A stretch of 64,000 nt of DNA, taken from positions 2,170,001 through 2,234,000 of the forward strand of contig NZ_OZ257250.1 in the NCBI RefSeq assembly GCF_965279545.1, written 5' to 3'. The stretch is from Methylibium sp965279545 (GTDB lineage Bacteria > Pseudomonadota > Gammaproteobacteria > Burkholderiales > Burkholderiaceae_C). The notes below the pieces were generated by a model that made no database searches, was not told the origin of the DNA, and was given only the letters and a program-made list of their open reading frames with translations. Shown piece by piece: positions 18,043-26,599 of the stretch. The position numbers were made by a program, and so were the translations under genes. The number at the start of each line of letters is the position of its first letter. Within the stretch, counting starts at the first letter, position 1.

Positions 18043-18612
18043 ATGAGCGCCACTTTCCCAGCCGCGGGCCTGCTGCTGCGGCCCAGCACCGCGGCCGACC
18101 TGCCGGCCATCACCGCCCTTTATGGCTGGCATGCCGTGCATGGCACCGGCACCTTCGAGCTCGAAGGGCCGAGCCTCGACGAGATGGCCCGGCGCCGCGA
18201 TGACGTGCTGTCCAAAAGGCTGCCCTGGCTGGTGGCCGAACGCGCCGGCGAACTGCTCGGCTACGCCTATGCGAACCCGTTCCGGCCCCGCCTGGCCTAC
18301 CGATTCGCGCTCGAAGACTCGATCTACGTCACGCCGGGCGCGCACGGCCAGGGCGTCGGCCGCCTGCTGCTCGCCGAGTTGCTCGCCCGCTGCGAGGCGC
18401 TGGGCGCGCGCCAGATGTTCGCGGTGATCGGCGACAGCGCCAACACCGCATCGATCGGCCTGCACCGCTCGCTCGGTTTCGCCGACGTGGGCGTCATGCG
18501 CTCCGCGGGCTGGAAGTTCGAGCGCTGGCTCGACGTGGTCATCCTGCAGCGCGCCCTCGGCGGCGGCGATGCCGCGGCCCCCACCGACCGCGTCCCGCTG
18601 GCGCCGCCTTGA
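18043..18612 (+). CDS. GNAT N-acetyltransferase (phosphinothricin-acetyltransferase-like)
   Basis: A 189-residue acetyltransferase of the PAT/Bar-like GNAT group. The acetyl-CoA pyrophosphate loop is GAHGQGVGRLLLAELL (about 104-119). The segments YGWHAVHGTGTFELEGPS and YANPFRPRLAYRFALEDSIY are the usual PAT-group landmarks, and the C-terminal GWKFERWLDVV is also family-like. Its substrate could be an amine antibiotic, an amino-acid analogue or a protein N-terminus; sequence alone does not tell. The ATG at 18043 was used; a TTG two codons upstream is less likely. Its stop overlaps the next start by one base. Confidence 0.85.
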   Translation: MSATFPAAGLLLRPSTAADLPAITALYGWHAVHGTGTFELEGPSLDEMARRRDDVLSKRLPWLVAERAGELLGYAYANPFRPRLAYRFALEDSIYVTPGAHGQGVGRLLLAELLARCEALGARQMFAVIGDSANTASIGLHRSLGFADVGVMRSAGWKFERWLDVVILQRALGGGDAAAPTDRVPLAPP

Positions 18613-19052
18613 TGAAGCACCGCTCGAAAACGCTCGCGACCTGGCTCGCTTTCCTGACCGGCAGCCTGGGCCTGCACCGCTTCTACCTGCACGGGCTGCG
18701 CGATGCCTGGGGGTGGCTGCACCTGCCGCCCACCCTGCTCGGCCTGTATGGCGTGTCTCGCATGCTCGAACTCGGCCAGGACGACCGCGCCGCGTGGGCG
18801 CTGATCCCGCTGCTGGGGCTCTCGCTCACCGCCAGCATGCTCGCCGCCATCGTCTACGGCCTCACGCCCGATGAGCGCTGGAACGCGCGCTACAACCCGC
18901 AGGGGGCGGCAGGGTCCAGCGGCTGGCTGGTGGTGTTCGGCGTGGTGGGCGCCCTGATGGTCGGCGCCACGGTGCTGATCGCGACCATCGCCTTCAGCGG
19001 CCAGCGCTACTTCGAGTCGCAGGTCGAGGCGGGCCGCCAGATCAGCCAGTGA
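18612..19052 (+). CDS. TM2-like small membrane protein
   Basis: A 146-residue membrane protein with three to four hydrophobic segments. The N-terminal LAFLTGSLGLHRFYLHGLRD pattern matches the TM2 domain, a short two-helix module of unknown biochemical function. The central segment (LIPLLGLSLTASMLAAIVYG) and the C-terminal VVFGVVGALMVGATVLIA helix look like simple membrane anchors. The start overlaps the acetyltransferase stop (TGATG), so the two genes are probably co-translated. It is convergent with matB, 9 bases away. Confidence 0.75.
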   Translation: MKHRSKTLATWLAFLTGSLGLHRFYLHGLRDAWGWLHLPPTLLGLYGVSRMLELGQDDRAAWALIPLLGLSLTASMLAAIVYGLTPDERWNARYNPQGAAGSSGWLVVFGVVGALMVGATVLIATIAFSGQRYFESQVEAGRQISQ

Positions 19053-19061
19053 GCCGCCCCC

Positions 19062-20615
19062 TCAGTCGCCGACGAACAGCCGGGCGTGCTGCTGACGCAG
19101 CAGGTTCTTCTGCACTTTGCCCATGGCATTGCGCGGCAGCTCGTCGACCACGAACACGCGCTTGGGCAGCTTGAAGCCGGCGATGCGCGTTCTGAGCTGC
19201 GCCACCAGGCTTCCCGCATCGAGCTCGGCCGCCGGCCTGGGCACCACCACAGCGACCACCGCCTCGCCAAGATCCGGGTGTGGCGCGCCGATCACCGCCG
19301 ACTCCGCCACCCCGGGCAACTCGTTCAGGTAGCCCTCGACCTCGGCCGGGTAGACGTTGTAGCCGCCGCTGATGATCAGGTCCTTGCTGCGCCCCACGAT
19401 CGTCAGACCGCCCCTTTCGTCGAGCCGGCCGACGTCACCGGTCCTGAACCAGCCGTCGGCGGTGAACTCCTCGGCCGTCTTCTCCGGCATGCGCCAGTAG
19501 CCCGAGAACACGTTCGGGCCGCGCACCTCGATGTTGCCCACCTCTCCCGCCGGCTGCGATACCCCGCCGTCGTCGACCACGCGCAGCGCCACGCCGGGCA
19601 GCGGCCGGCCGACGGTGCCGCCGACGCGCTCGCCGTCCTCCGGCCGGCAGGGGTTGGACGTCAGCATCACGGTCTCGCTCATACCGTAGCGTTCGAGGAG
19701 GACGTGACCGGTGCGGGCCTGCCACTCGTGGAAGGTCTCGAGCCGCAGCGGCGCCGAGCCGGAGATGAAGAGCCGCATGCGCGCACAGGCCTCGCGCGTC
19801 AGCGCGGCCTCCTGGAGCAGCCGCACATAGAGCGTCGGCACGCCCATGAACAGCGTCGCGCGGGGCAGCCGCTCGACCACTGCACGCGCCTCGAAGCGGC
19901 TCAGCCACAGCATCCTGCTGCCGTTGAGCAGCGCGCCGTGGCAGGCGACGAACAGGCCGTGCACATGGAAGATCGGCAATGCGTGGATCAGCACGTCGTC
20001 GGCCCGCCAGTCCCAATAGGTCTGCAGCGTCCGCGCATTGCTCAGCAGGTTGCCATGGCTCAGCATCGCGCCCTTGCTGCGCCCGGTGGTGCCGGAGGTG
20101 TAGAGGATGGCTGCCAGCTGGTCGGCGCGCACGACTGCCGCTTCGTGCCGATCACCCTGTTGCGCCGCGCGGTCCAGCAGCGTGCCGCTGCGGTCATCGT
20201 TCAGTGTGAACACATGGCCGACGCCGCGCCGGAAAGCCAGCTTGCTGATCCACGGGAAGTTGCGGCCCGAGCACACCACCACGCCGGGCTCGGCGTTGTC
20301 GATGAAGTATTCGAGCTCGGCCTGTTGGTAGGCGTTGTTGAGCGGCAGGTAGACCAAGCCGGCCCGCAGCGTCGCCAGGTAGAGCAGCAGCGTCTCGACC
20401 GACTTGTCGGTATGCACCGCGACGCGTGCGCCCGGCGGCAGTTCCAGCGAGGCCAGCAGGTTGGCGATCATCGCGGTGGCGCGCTCGATGTCGCGCCAGG
20501 TGTAGACGAGGCCGTTGTCGGCCTCGATCGCCACGCCCTCCATAGCGGCCGGGAAACCGGCGCGCAGTGCGACGAAGAGGTTGTCGTTGTCCATGTGGAG
20601 GCGCGGAACATTCAT
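19062..20615 (-). CDS. matB: Malonyl-CoA synthetase (MatB-type acyl-CoA ligase)
   Basis: A 517-residue adenylate-forming ligase, closest in pattern to MatB, which makes malonyl-CoA from malonate, CoA and ATP. The P-loop is ILYTSGTTGRSKGAMLSHG, the A5 motif is ERYGMSE, A7 is GWFRTGDVG and A10 contains PRNAMGKVQKNLLR. Its length is normal. The start overlaps the upstream crotonase stop by 4 bases (ATGA). No malonate decarboxylase, malonate transporter or malonyl-CoA decarboxylase gene is nearby, so methylmalonate or another short dicarboxylate is also possible. Confidence 0.8.
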   Translation of the reverse strand: MNVPRLHMDNDNLFVALRAGFPAAMEGVAIEADNGLVYTWRDIERATAMIANLLASLELPPGARVAVHTDKSVETLLLYLATLRAGLVYLPLNNAYQQAELEYFIDNAEPGVVVCSGRNFPWISKLAFRRGVGHVFTLNDDRSGTLLDRAAQQGDRHEAAVVRADQLAAILYTSGTTGRSKGAMLSHGNLLSNARTLQTYWDWRADDVLIHALPIFHVHGLFVACHGALLNGSRMLWLSRFEARAVVERLPRATLFMGVPTLYVRLLQEAALTREACARMRLFISGSAPLRLETFHEWQARTGHVLLERYGMSETVMLTSNPCRPEDGERVGGTVGRPLPGVALRVVDDGGVSQPAGEVGNIEVRGPNVFSGYWRMPEKTAEEFTADGWFRTGDVGRLDERGGLTIVGRSKDLIISGGYNVYPAEVEGYLNELPGVAESAVIGAPHPDLGEAVVAVVVPRPAAELDAGSLVAQLRTRIAGFKLPKRVFVVDELPRNAMGKVQKNLLRQQHARLFVGD

Positions 20616-21400
20616 CCCAGTTCGTCCGGAAACTCCGGCAAGCGCCGGTCAAGAAACGCCTGCACGCCTTCGCGGTGTGTCGCGCTGTCGGCATAGCCGA
20701 AGTGCCGCGTCCGCTCGGCGTCGGTCGGGCCGCCGCGGCGCAGTTGGCGCAGCGTGCGCTTGTTGGCGCGCGCCACCGAGGCCGGCAGCGCCGCGATGCG
20801 CTGGGCCGACGCCGCGGCCTGCGCGCCGGCGTCGGCCACGACGCGCTGCACCAGCCGGCGCTGCAAGGCCTCGTCGGCATCGAGGAAGCGCGCCTCCAGC
20901 AACAACTCGGCCGCGCCTGCCGGCCCCACCGCATTCAGCACCACCGACAGCTCGTCCGGCGCCATCGGGAAACCCAGCTTGGCGATCGGGATACCGAAGC
21001 GTGCGCCGTGCTGCGCGATGCGCAGGTCGCAGCACGCCGCGATCTCGAGCCCGCCGCCGACACAGCCGCCTTCGATCTGGGCGATCAGCGGCACATCGGT
21101 CGCCAGCAAGGCCTGCAGCGCCGGCGCCACCAGGCGCTCGTGGTAATCGCGCAGCGCCTCGGTCGAGAAACGATGCGCCGGGAACTCCGCGATGTCGGCC
21201 CCGGCCGCGAAATCCCCGCCCTGGCCTCGCACGATCACGACATGCAGCACCGGCCGCATCGCTTCGAGGGCCGCCGCCAGTTCGGCGAGCTCGCGCCACA
21301 TTGCAACGCTGATCGCATTGAGCTTGCCCGCGTTGGACAGTGTGACGAGGCCGATGCGCGGATCGCGCGGATCGCGCTCGAAGTGCAGCGTGCCGCTCAT
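20612..21400 (-). CDS. Crotonase-superfamily protein (enoyl-CoA hydratase/isomerase-like)
   Basis: A 262-residue crotonase-fold protein. The oxyanion-hole segments GGDFAAGADIAEF (61-73) and GGCVGGGLEIA (111-121) are present. E119 aligns with the first catalytic glutamate of enoyl-CoA hydratase. The position of the second catalytic glutamate is Ile139 (GIPIAKLG), so ordinary hydration is unlikely. Isomerase or acyl-CoA decarboxylase activity fits better. It is translationally coupled to matB, which suggests work on the product of that ligase. The start at 21398-21400 was chosen over an upstream in-frame site by family length. Confidence 0.82.
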   Translation of the reverse strand: MSGTLHFERDPRDPRIGLVTLSNAGKLNAISVAMWRELAELAAALEAMRPVLHVVIVRGQGGDFAAGADIAEFPAHRFSTEALRDYHERLVAPALQALLATDVPLIAQIEGGCVGGGLEIAACCDLRIAQHGARFGIPIAKLGFPMAPDELSVVLNAVGPAGAAELLLEARFLDADEALQRRLVQRVVADAGAQAAASAQRIAALPASVARANKRTLRQLRRGGPTDAERTRHFGYADSATHREGVQAFLDRRLPEFPDELG

Positions 21401-21559
21401 CGCGGCACCCACGCGGCCGCAGCCGTGCGACGAATCGCTGCGTCGGTGCAGCAGCCGCAGGCCTGGTGCGCGGGGACGATAGCAAAGGGCTTCATACGGG
21501 GGTCCTGTCTGCCGAGGTCACGGCGCCGACGGCGCCACAGGGCCCGAATCCTAAGGCCC

Positions 21560-22315
21560 TCAGCCGCGCAGCCCGTCCCACAGCAGCTTCACGCCGGTCA
21601 GCAACATGCCCAGCGAGAGCAGCCGGTAAAACAGCGTCGGCTCGATGCGCCGCGCCAGGCGCACGCCGATCCACACGCCGATCGGCGCCAGCGGCATCAA
21701 CAGCAGCGAGGTCGTCAGGTTGCGCAGATCGATCAGCCCGAGCCAGGCGTACGGGATCCATTTCGACGCATTGACCGCCGCGAAGAACACCGCCGTGGTG
21801 CCGGCGAAGACCATCGGCCGCAGCTTCAACGGCATCAGATAGGCCAGCGCCGGCGGCCCACCGGCGTGGGCGACGAAGCTCGTGTAGCCAGCCGCGATGC
21901 CGAGCCCGAAACCCAGCCAACGTGGCGGTGGCGGCGCATCGGCGCGTGGCGGGAAGAACTGGCGCTGGGCCAGGAACAGCAGCGTCAGTGCACCGACGAT
22001 GCCGGCCACGGTCGACGAGGGCAGCAGCCCGAAGCTGAGCGTGCCGAGCACCGTGCCCAGCAGCCCGGCCGGCAGCAGCAACTCGAGCAGCGAGCGGTCG
22101 GCCTCGCGCCACAGCGCCGCCAGGCCGAAGGCGTCCATCACCGCCAGCAAGGGCAGCATGATGGCCGCCGCCTGCGGCACCGGCAGCGCGACCGCCATCA
22201 GCGGCGTCGCGAGCGCACCGAAGCCGGCACCGAAGCCGCTCTTGCTCACGCCCATCAGCAGCACCGCGGGCACGGCCACGGCATAGAAGGCGGGATCGGT
22301 GATGACGGGTGGCAT
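21560..22315 (-). CDS. TauE/SafE-family sulfite/anion exporter
   Basis: A 251-residue inner-membrane protein with about eight hydrophobic segments and the duplicated TauE/SafE pattern. The first repeat is LLMGVSKSGFGAGFGALATP near the N-terminus; the second is LGIAAGYTSFVAHAGGPPAL near the middle. Members export sulfite, sulfoacetate or other organosulfur anions, but the substrate is not predictable here. The ATG at 22313-22315 was chosen; a GTG two codons upstream overlaps nothing and is possible. It is divergent from DUF1841. Confidence 0.88.
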   Translation of the reverse strand: MPPVITDPAFYAVAVPAVLLMGVSKSGFGAGFGALATPLMAVALPVPQAAAIMLPLLAVMDAFGLAALWREADRSLLELLLPAGLLGTVLGTLSFGLLPSSTVAGIVGALTLLFLAQRQFFPPRADAPPPPRWLGFGLGIAAGYTSFVAHAGGPPALAYLMPLKLRPMVFAGTTAVFFAAVNASKWIPYAWLGLIDLRNLTTSLLLMPLAPIGVWIGVRLARRIEPTLFYRLLSLGMLLTGVKLLWDGLRG

Positions 22316-22374
22316 CGTCACCGGCCAAGCCCCTGGCGGCCCGGCCGCGGCGCGGGCACGGCGACAATCGCCGC

Positions 22375-22806
22375 ATGTTCACACCCTCCCAACACGAGGT
22401 GCGGCGCTTCTTCTGCGAGGCGCATCGTAAGCAGCGCGCCGGCGAGGTGCTGTCGCCGATCGAGGCGATGGCGTCCGACTGGGTTCTCGAGCATCCCGAG
22501 TACTACGCCGACCTCGCCGACGCCGACGCCGCGGTGGTGGCCAGCTACAGCGTCGAGGAGGGCCGCACCAACCCCTTCCTGCACCTGTCGATGCACCTGT
22601 CGATCACCGAGCAGGTCAGCGTCGACCAGCCGCGCGGCATCAAGCAGGCGTTCGAGCTGCTGACCGCCCGGCGCGGCTCGGCTCACGAGGCGCAGCACGA
22701 GATGATGGAGTGCCTGGGCGAGATGGTCTGGGCCTCGCAGCGCAGCGGCCTGCCGCCGGATGGCGAGGCCTATATCGACTGCGTACGGCGGCGCGCGACG
22801 CGCTGA
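22375..22806 (+). CDS. DUF1841 family protein
   Basis: A 143-residue soluble protein of unknown function. It starts MFTPSQHEVRRFFCEAHRKQ and contains the NPFLHLSMHLSITEQVSVDQ segment and a histidine-rich EAQHEMMECLGEMVW helix that mark DUF1841. It has no signal peptide or membrane helix. The His/Glu content of the last helix is metal-site-like, but no known motif is complete. It is divergent from the exporter with 59 bases between starts, and convergent with the binding-protein gene. Confidence 0.85.
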   Translation: MFTPSQHEVRRFFCEAHRKQRAGEVLSPIEAMASDWVLEHPEYYADLADADAAVVASYSVEEGRTNPFLHLSMHLSITEQVSVDQPRGIKQAFELLTARRGSAHEAQHEMMECLGEMVWASQRSGLPPDGEAYIDCVRRRATR

Positions 22807-22826
22807 AGCCCGGTTCACCGGACGCG

Positions 22827-24413
22827 TCACTTGACGCTGATCCAGGACCACTCGAGCCAGTTGTCGGCCCGGTGGACCACCGTCACGTTGCCGCGCGCCG
22901 CCCAGGGCACGATCTGGCGATGCAGCGGCAGGCTCAGCACCAGCTCGTTGTGCCGCGCCAGCGCCGCCTTGACCAGCGCCTCGCGCTTCTTCGCGTCGGA
23001 CTCGCGGCTCGAGGCGGCGGCCAGTTCGTCGAGCTTCGCGTCCTTCGCGCCACCGAAGTTCCAGCTGCCCACGCCGCTCTGGTCTCCCGGCGTGCGGCTG
23101 CGCAAGACCGGCGTCAGGGTGGTCTCGGCGTCCGTGATCGAGCCGCCCCAGCCCAGCAGGTACATCGAGGTGTCGAGCTTCTCCAGCTTCGCGAAGTAGG
23201 TGCTGCGCGGCATCGCGTTGACGCTCACCTTCACCTTGAGCTGCGCCCACATCGCGGCCAGCGCGAGGCAGATCTCCTCGTCGTTGATGTAGCGGTTGTT
23301 CGGGCAGTCCAGCGTGACCCCGAAGCCGTCGGCATAGCCGGTCGCCTGCATCAGCTGCTTCGCGGCCGCCAGGTCGAAGGGCAGGCGCTTCTCCAGCAGC
23401 GGGTCGTTGTAGGCGCCCAGCGGCGACGGCGTGATGCCGCCGGTGGGCAGGGACTGGCCGCGCATCAGCCGGGTCTTGATCGTCTCGATGTCGATGGCCT
23501 GGTACAGCGCCTTGCGCACGCGCAGGTCCTTGAACGGGTTGCGGTCGCCCGGCACCCGGCCATAGAGCAGCTTGTCGCGCGCCTGGTCCATGCCGATGAA
23601 CAGGATGCGGTTCTCCGGCCCGTCGATGACCTGGACACCGGCCGTGTTGCGCAGCCGTGCGATGTCCTGCGGTGCCGGGTCGAGCACGAAGTCGAGCTCG
23701 CCCGAGATCAGCGCCGCCGAGCGCGTGGCGTCGCTCTTGATCGGCGTGTAGACCACCTGTTGCAGGTTGCCCTCGAAGCGGCCCCACCAGGCCGGGTTGC
23801 GCCTGTAGACCGTCTTCACGTCGGGCTGGCGCGAGACCAGCATGAACGGGCCTGTGCCGTTGGCGTTCAGCGACGCATAGCCTTCCTGCTTGTTCTTGAA
23901 GTCCAGCGGCCGGGTCGCGCCATGCTTCTCGCTCCAGGCGCGACTCATGATCTGCACGGTGCTCAGGTGCTGCAGGAAGATGGGGTTGACCTGCGCCAGC
24001 CTGAATTCGACCGTCAGCGCATCGACCTGCCTGGGCTCGCCGAGCGCGCTGGCATAGACGCGGATCCCCGACGAGGCCGCGCGCGCGCGCAGCACCGAGA
24101 ACACCACGTCGTCGGCCGTGAACGGGCTGCCGTCATGGAAGCTGACTTTCGGGCGCAGCTTCAGCCGCCACAGCGTCGGTGCCGGCTGCTGCCACTCGGT
24201 GGCGAGCACCGGCTCGATGGCGAGCTGCTTGTCGCGGTTGACCAGCGACTCGTAGACCTGGCCGTTGATCTGGTTGGTCAGCGACTCGTTCTGCGAATGC
24301 GGATCCAGGGTCTGGACGTCGCCCTGGCTGGCCCAGCGCAGCGTCTGGGCCGGGCCGGACGAAGCCAGCGCGGCCAGCAGCAGCGCCAGCGGGAATCGGA
24401 ACAGGGACGGCAT
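22827..24413 (-). CDS. Family 5 ABC transporter substrate-binding protein (peptide/oligopeptide type)
   Basis: A 528-residue periplasmic binding protein. The signal peptide spans residues 1-22 (MPSLFRFPLALLLAALASSG...). The SBP_bac_5 start LRWASQGDVQTLDPHSQNES and the KVSFHDGSPFTADDVVFSV segment are diagnostic. Ligands in this family include di- and oligopeptides, nickel, heme and opines. No permease or ATPase gene is adjacent, so it is an orphan component that must use a transporter encoded elsewhere. The start at 24411-24413 leaves a complete signal sequence. Confidence 0.9.
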   Translation of the reverse strand: MPSLFRFPLALLLAALASSGPAQTLRWASQGDVQTLDPHSQNESLTNQINGQVYESLVNRDKQLAIEPVLATEWQQPAPTLWRLKLRPKVSFHDGSPFTADDVVFSVLRARAASSGIRVYASALGEPRQVDALTVEFRLAQVNPIFLQHLSTVQIMSRAWSEKHGATRPLDFKNKQEGYASLNANGTGPFMLVSRQPDVKTVYRRNPAWWGRFEGNLQQVVYTPIKSDATRSAALISGELDFVLDPAPQDIARLRNTAGVQVIDGPENRILFIGMDQARDKLLYGRVPGDRNPFKDLRVRKALYQAIDIETIKTRLMRGQSLPTGGITPSPLGAYNDPLLEKRLPFDLAAAKQLMQATGYADGFGVTLDCPNNRYINDEEICLALAAMWAQLKVKVSVNAMPRSTYFAKLEKLDTSMYLLGWGGSITDAETTLTPVLRSRTPGDQSGVGSWNFGGAKDAKLDELAAASSRESDAKKREALVKAALARHNELVLSLPLHRQIVPWAARGNVTVVHRADNWLEWSWISVK

Positions 24414-24469
24414 GGCGGTTCTTCGCTCGAGCGGACGACCGCCGAGTGTAGACAGGCACCGCAAGTCCC

Positions 24470-25699
24470 TCAGGGCCTGGCGGCCTCCCCGGCCCAGAGC
24501 CGGTCGATGTCCTTGAACGACCACTTGTCCGGCGGCTCGCAGCCCATCACCTTGTCCTTGCACCACGGGCTGCCCAGGTCGATTTCCTCCGGCACGATGC
24601 GCTGGTTCGACTTGGTGCTGAAGAAGACCTTGACCTTGGGCGTCAGCAGCGATGCCGGGTTCTGCTGGATCACGACGGCCAAGCTCCCGGAATGCAGGCG
24701 CACCAGCGAGCCGACCGGGTAGATGCCGACCGTCTTGACGAAAGCCTGGAACACCAGTGGATCGAAATGCCCCTTCCACTGGGCCATCCGCCGCAGCGAC
24801 TCGCCCGGGTCCCAGCCCATTTTGTACGGTCGGTCCGACGTGATCGCGTCGTAGACGTCGCACACGGCAGCCATCTTGGCGAGCAGCGAGATCTGATCGC
24901 CGGCGAGCTGGTACGGATAGCCGCTGCCGTCAACCTTCTCGTGGTGGTGCAGGCAGACGTCCAGCACCTCGGGCGGCGCGCTGCCGCCCTCCAGCAGCAG
25001 CGCGTGCCCGCGCTCCGGGTGGGTGCGCATGATCGCGAACTCCTCGTCGGTCAGGCGGCCCGGCTTGTTGAGCACGGGCGGCGGCATCACCGCCTTGCCG
25101 AGGTCGTGCATCAGCCCGGCCAGGCCGGCCTCGCGCACCTGCGCATCGGACAGCCCGAGCTGACGCCCCAACGACACCATCAGCGCACACACGGCGACCG
25201 AATGCAGGTAGGTGTAGGTGTCCTGGGTCTTCAATCGCGCCAGACTCAGCAGCGTCCCGGGATTGCTCATCACCGAACCGGCGATCTCCTCGACGAGCCG
25301 ACGCCCCTGGCCGACGTCCATCGCGCGCCCCAGGCGCGCCTCGGCGAACATCGAGGTCACGGCCTCGCGCGAGCGGCCAATCAGCTTGCGCGCCTGCGCC
25401 AACTGCTCGTCTCGCGAACGCGGCAAGTCGATCAGCGGGCTCGGCGCCGTGGCCGCGGCCTCGAGCTCGCGCTCGATCTCCTCGCGCACCTCGGTCTCGT
25501 TGGCGCCGCCGTCGACGTCCATGCCGACCTCGACGTTGATCCACACCTCGCTGATGCCGCTGCTGCGGATCTTCTCGATGTCCGCCAGACTCTTCAGCAC
25601 GAACCTGGAGCGCCAGAACGGATGATCCATCCATGAACCGCAGAGTTCGTGCAGGTACATCCCGGGCCGCAGCTGGTCGGTCGCTATTCGCTTCAACAT
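24470..25699 (-). CDS. HD-GYP cyclic-di-GMP phosphodiesterase with DUF3391 N-terminus
   Basis: A 409-residue protein. An N-terminal DUF3391-like region (MLKRIATDQLRPGMYLHEL, about 1-130) precedes an HD-GYP domain. The metal ligands and signature are intact: HDLGK, KPGRLTDEE, THPERGHALL, HHHEKVDGSGYP and CDVYDAITSDRPYK. Active HD-GYP enzymes hydrolyse c-di-GMP to pGpG or GMP. There is no receiver domain, so control comes through the N-terminal region or by expression. The start at 25697-25699 matches the family; upstream in-frame sequence does not. The binding-protein gene follows 56 bases downstream. Confidence 0.92.
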   Translation of the reverse strand: MLKRIATDQLRPGMYLHELCGSWMDHPFWRSRFVLKSLADIEKIRSSGISEVWINVEVGMDVDGGANETEVREEIERELEAAATAPSPLIDLPRSRDEQLAQARKLIGRSREAVTSMFAEARLGRAMDVGQGRRLVEEIAGSVMSNPGTLLSLARLKTQDTYTYLHSVAVCALMVSLGRQLGLSDAQVREAGLAGLMHDLGKAVMPPPVLNKPGRLTDEEFAIMRTHPERGHALLLEGGSAPPEVLDVCLHHHEKVDGSGYPYQLAGDQISLLAKMAAVCDVYDAITSDRPYKMGWDPGESLRRMAQWKGHFDPLVFQAFVKTVGIYPVGSLVRLHSGSLAVVIQQNPASLLTPKVKVFFSTKSNQRIVPEEIDLGSPWCKDKVMGCEPPDKWSFKDIDRLWAGEAARP

Positions 25700-25794
25700 G
25701 CCTGGGGGCTCCGGTGGGTCGTACCTGCCCCTGTATCGGCCCGCTGCGACAGGACTGAAGTGCCCGCCGCCGCAGCCCATCACACCACAGACAG

Positions 25795-25826
25795 GAAAAA
25801 GCCGCCGGACCTCACGGTCGGCGGCT
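25795..25826 (-). terminator. Terminator of the cytochrome c4 gene
   Basis: On the minus strand, GCCGCCGACC and GGTCCGGCGGC pair as an imperfect stem around GTGA, followed by TTTTT. It starts about 30 bases past the cytochrome stop and lies before the HD-GYP start. Confidence 0.75.
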
Positions 25827-25853
25827 CGGCCCGGGCGCCAGCGCCGGGGCGTC

Positions 25854-26516
25854 CTACTTGAACTTCGACTGCGGCACCGTCTTCAGGTCGCTGGGCAGGG
25901 AAGCGATGTAACCCGACAGGCCCTTGAGCTCGGTGTGGCTGAAGGCCTTGACCTGCGCGCCCATGATCGCGTGGGCTCGCCCCACGTTCGCGTTGCCCTG
26001 CGTCCCGTAGGCCTTCAGGGCGACGTAGAGGTAGTCGCCGTGCTGGCCGGCCAGCTTGGGGTAGCTGCCGTCGATCGGCTTGCTGAAGTTCTCGCCGTGG
26101 CAGGCCGCGCAGCTGCCCTTCTTGAGCAGTTCGGCGACCTCCGGGCCCGGCACCTTGACGGGCGTGGCCGGCAGTTCGGCGCGCGGGCCACCCTGGGTCT
26201 CGTAGTAGGCCGCCAGGTCGGCCATGTCCTGTTCGCTCAGCGAGTCGGCGATGCCGCGCATGGTCGGGTGCTTGCGGTCGCCCTTCTTGTAGGCGTTCAG
26301 CGCCGCCACGATGTACTTGGCGTTCTGGCCGGCGATCATCGGCACCTTGTAGATTTCCGGGAAGCTCGCCTGGTAGCCGGTGATGCCGTGGCAGCCGATG
26401 CACATGGCGTTCTTGTTCTGGCCGGCAGCGGCATCGCCGGCCTTGTCTTGCGCTTGCGTCGCAGCGGCGAAGCCCGTCAGGAGCAGCGCGATCATCGCGG
26501 GGAACAGTGTCTTCAT
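25854..26516 (-). CDS. Diheme cytochrome c4
   Basis: A 220-residue periplasmic electron carrier. The signal peptide ends near residue 22 (ATQAQ). Two c-type haem sites, CIGCH (39-43) and CAACH (136-140), lie in two tandem homologous halves, each with a later methionine ligand (HPTMRG and HAIMGAQ). c4 cytochromes feed electrons to cbb3 or other terminal oxidases. It is a single gene with its own terminator and a -10 box at 26552-26547 that overlaps the divergent moxR promoter region. Confidence 0.92.
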   Translation of the reverse strand: MKTLFPAMIALLLTGFAAATQAQDKAGDAAAGQNKNAMCIGCHGITGYQASFPEIYKVPMIAGQNAKYIVAALNAYKKGDRKHPTMRGIADSLSEQDMADLAAYYETQGGPRAELPATPVKVPGPEVAELLKKGSCAACHGENFSKPIDGSYPKLAGQHGDYLYVALKAYGTQGNANVGRAHAIMGAQVKAFSHTELKGLSGYIASLPSDLKTVPQSKFK

Positions 26517-26546
26517 GGTCCGGCGGTGGGTTGAGTTCAGCGGCGG

Positions 26547-26567
26547 AGTATACGGGCCCCCTATACT
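26547..26567. promoter_or_regulatory. Back-to-back -10 boxes between cytochrome c4 and moxR
   Basis: AGTATA-N9-TATACT is an inverted repeat in which each arm is a good -10 hexamer (TATACT) for one direction. Transcription would start about 25-30 bases before each ATG. The -35 regions are weak on both sides. The symmetry could also serve as an operator that controls both genes together. Confidence 0.5.
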
Positions 26568-26599
26568 GAATCGGCCACCTTCAGCCGACTCCCCGCGCC

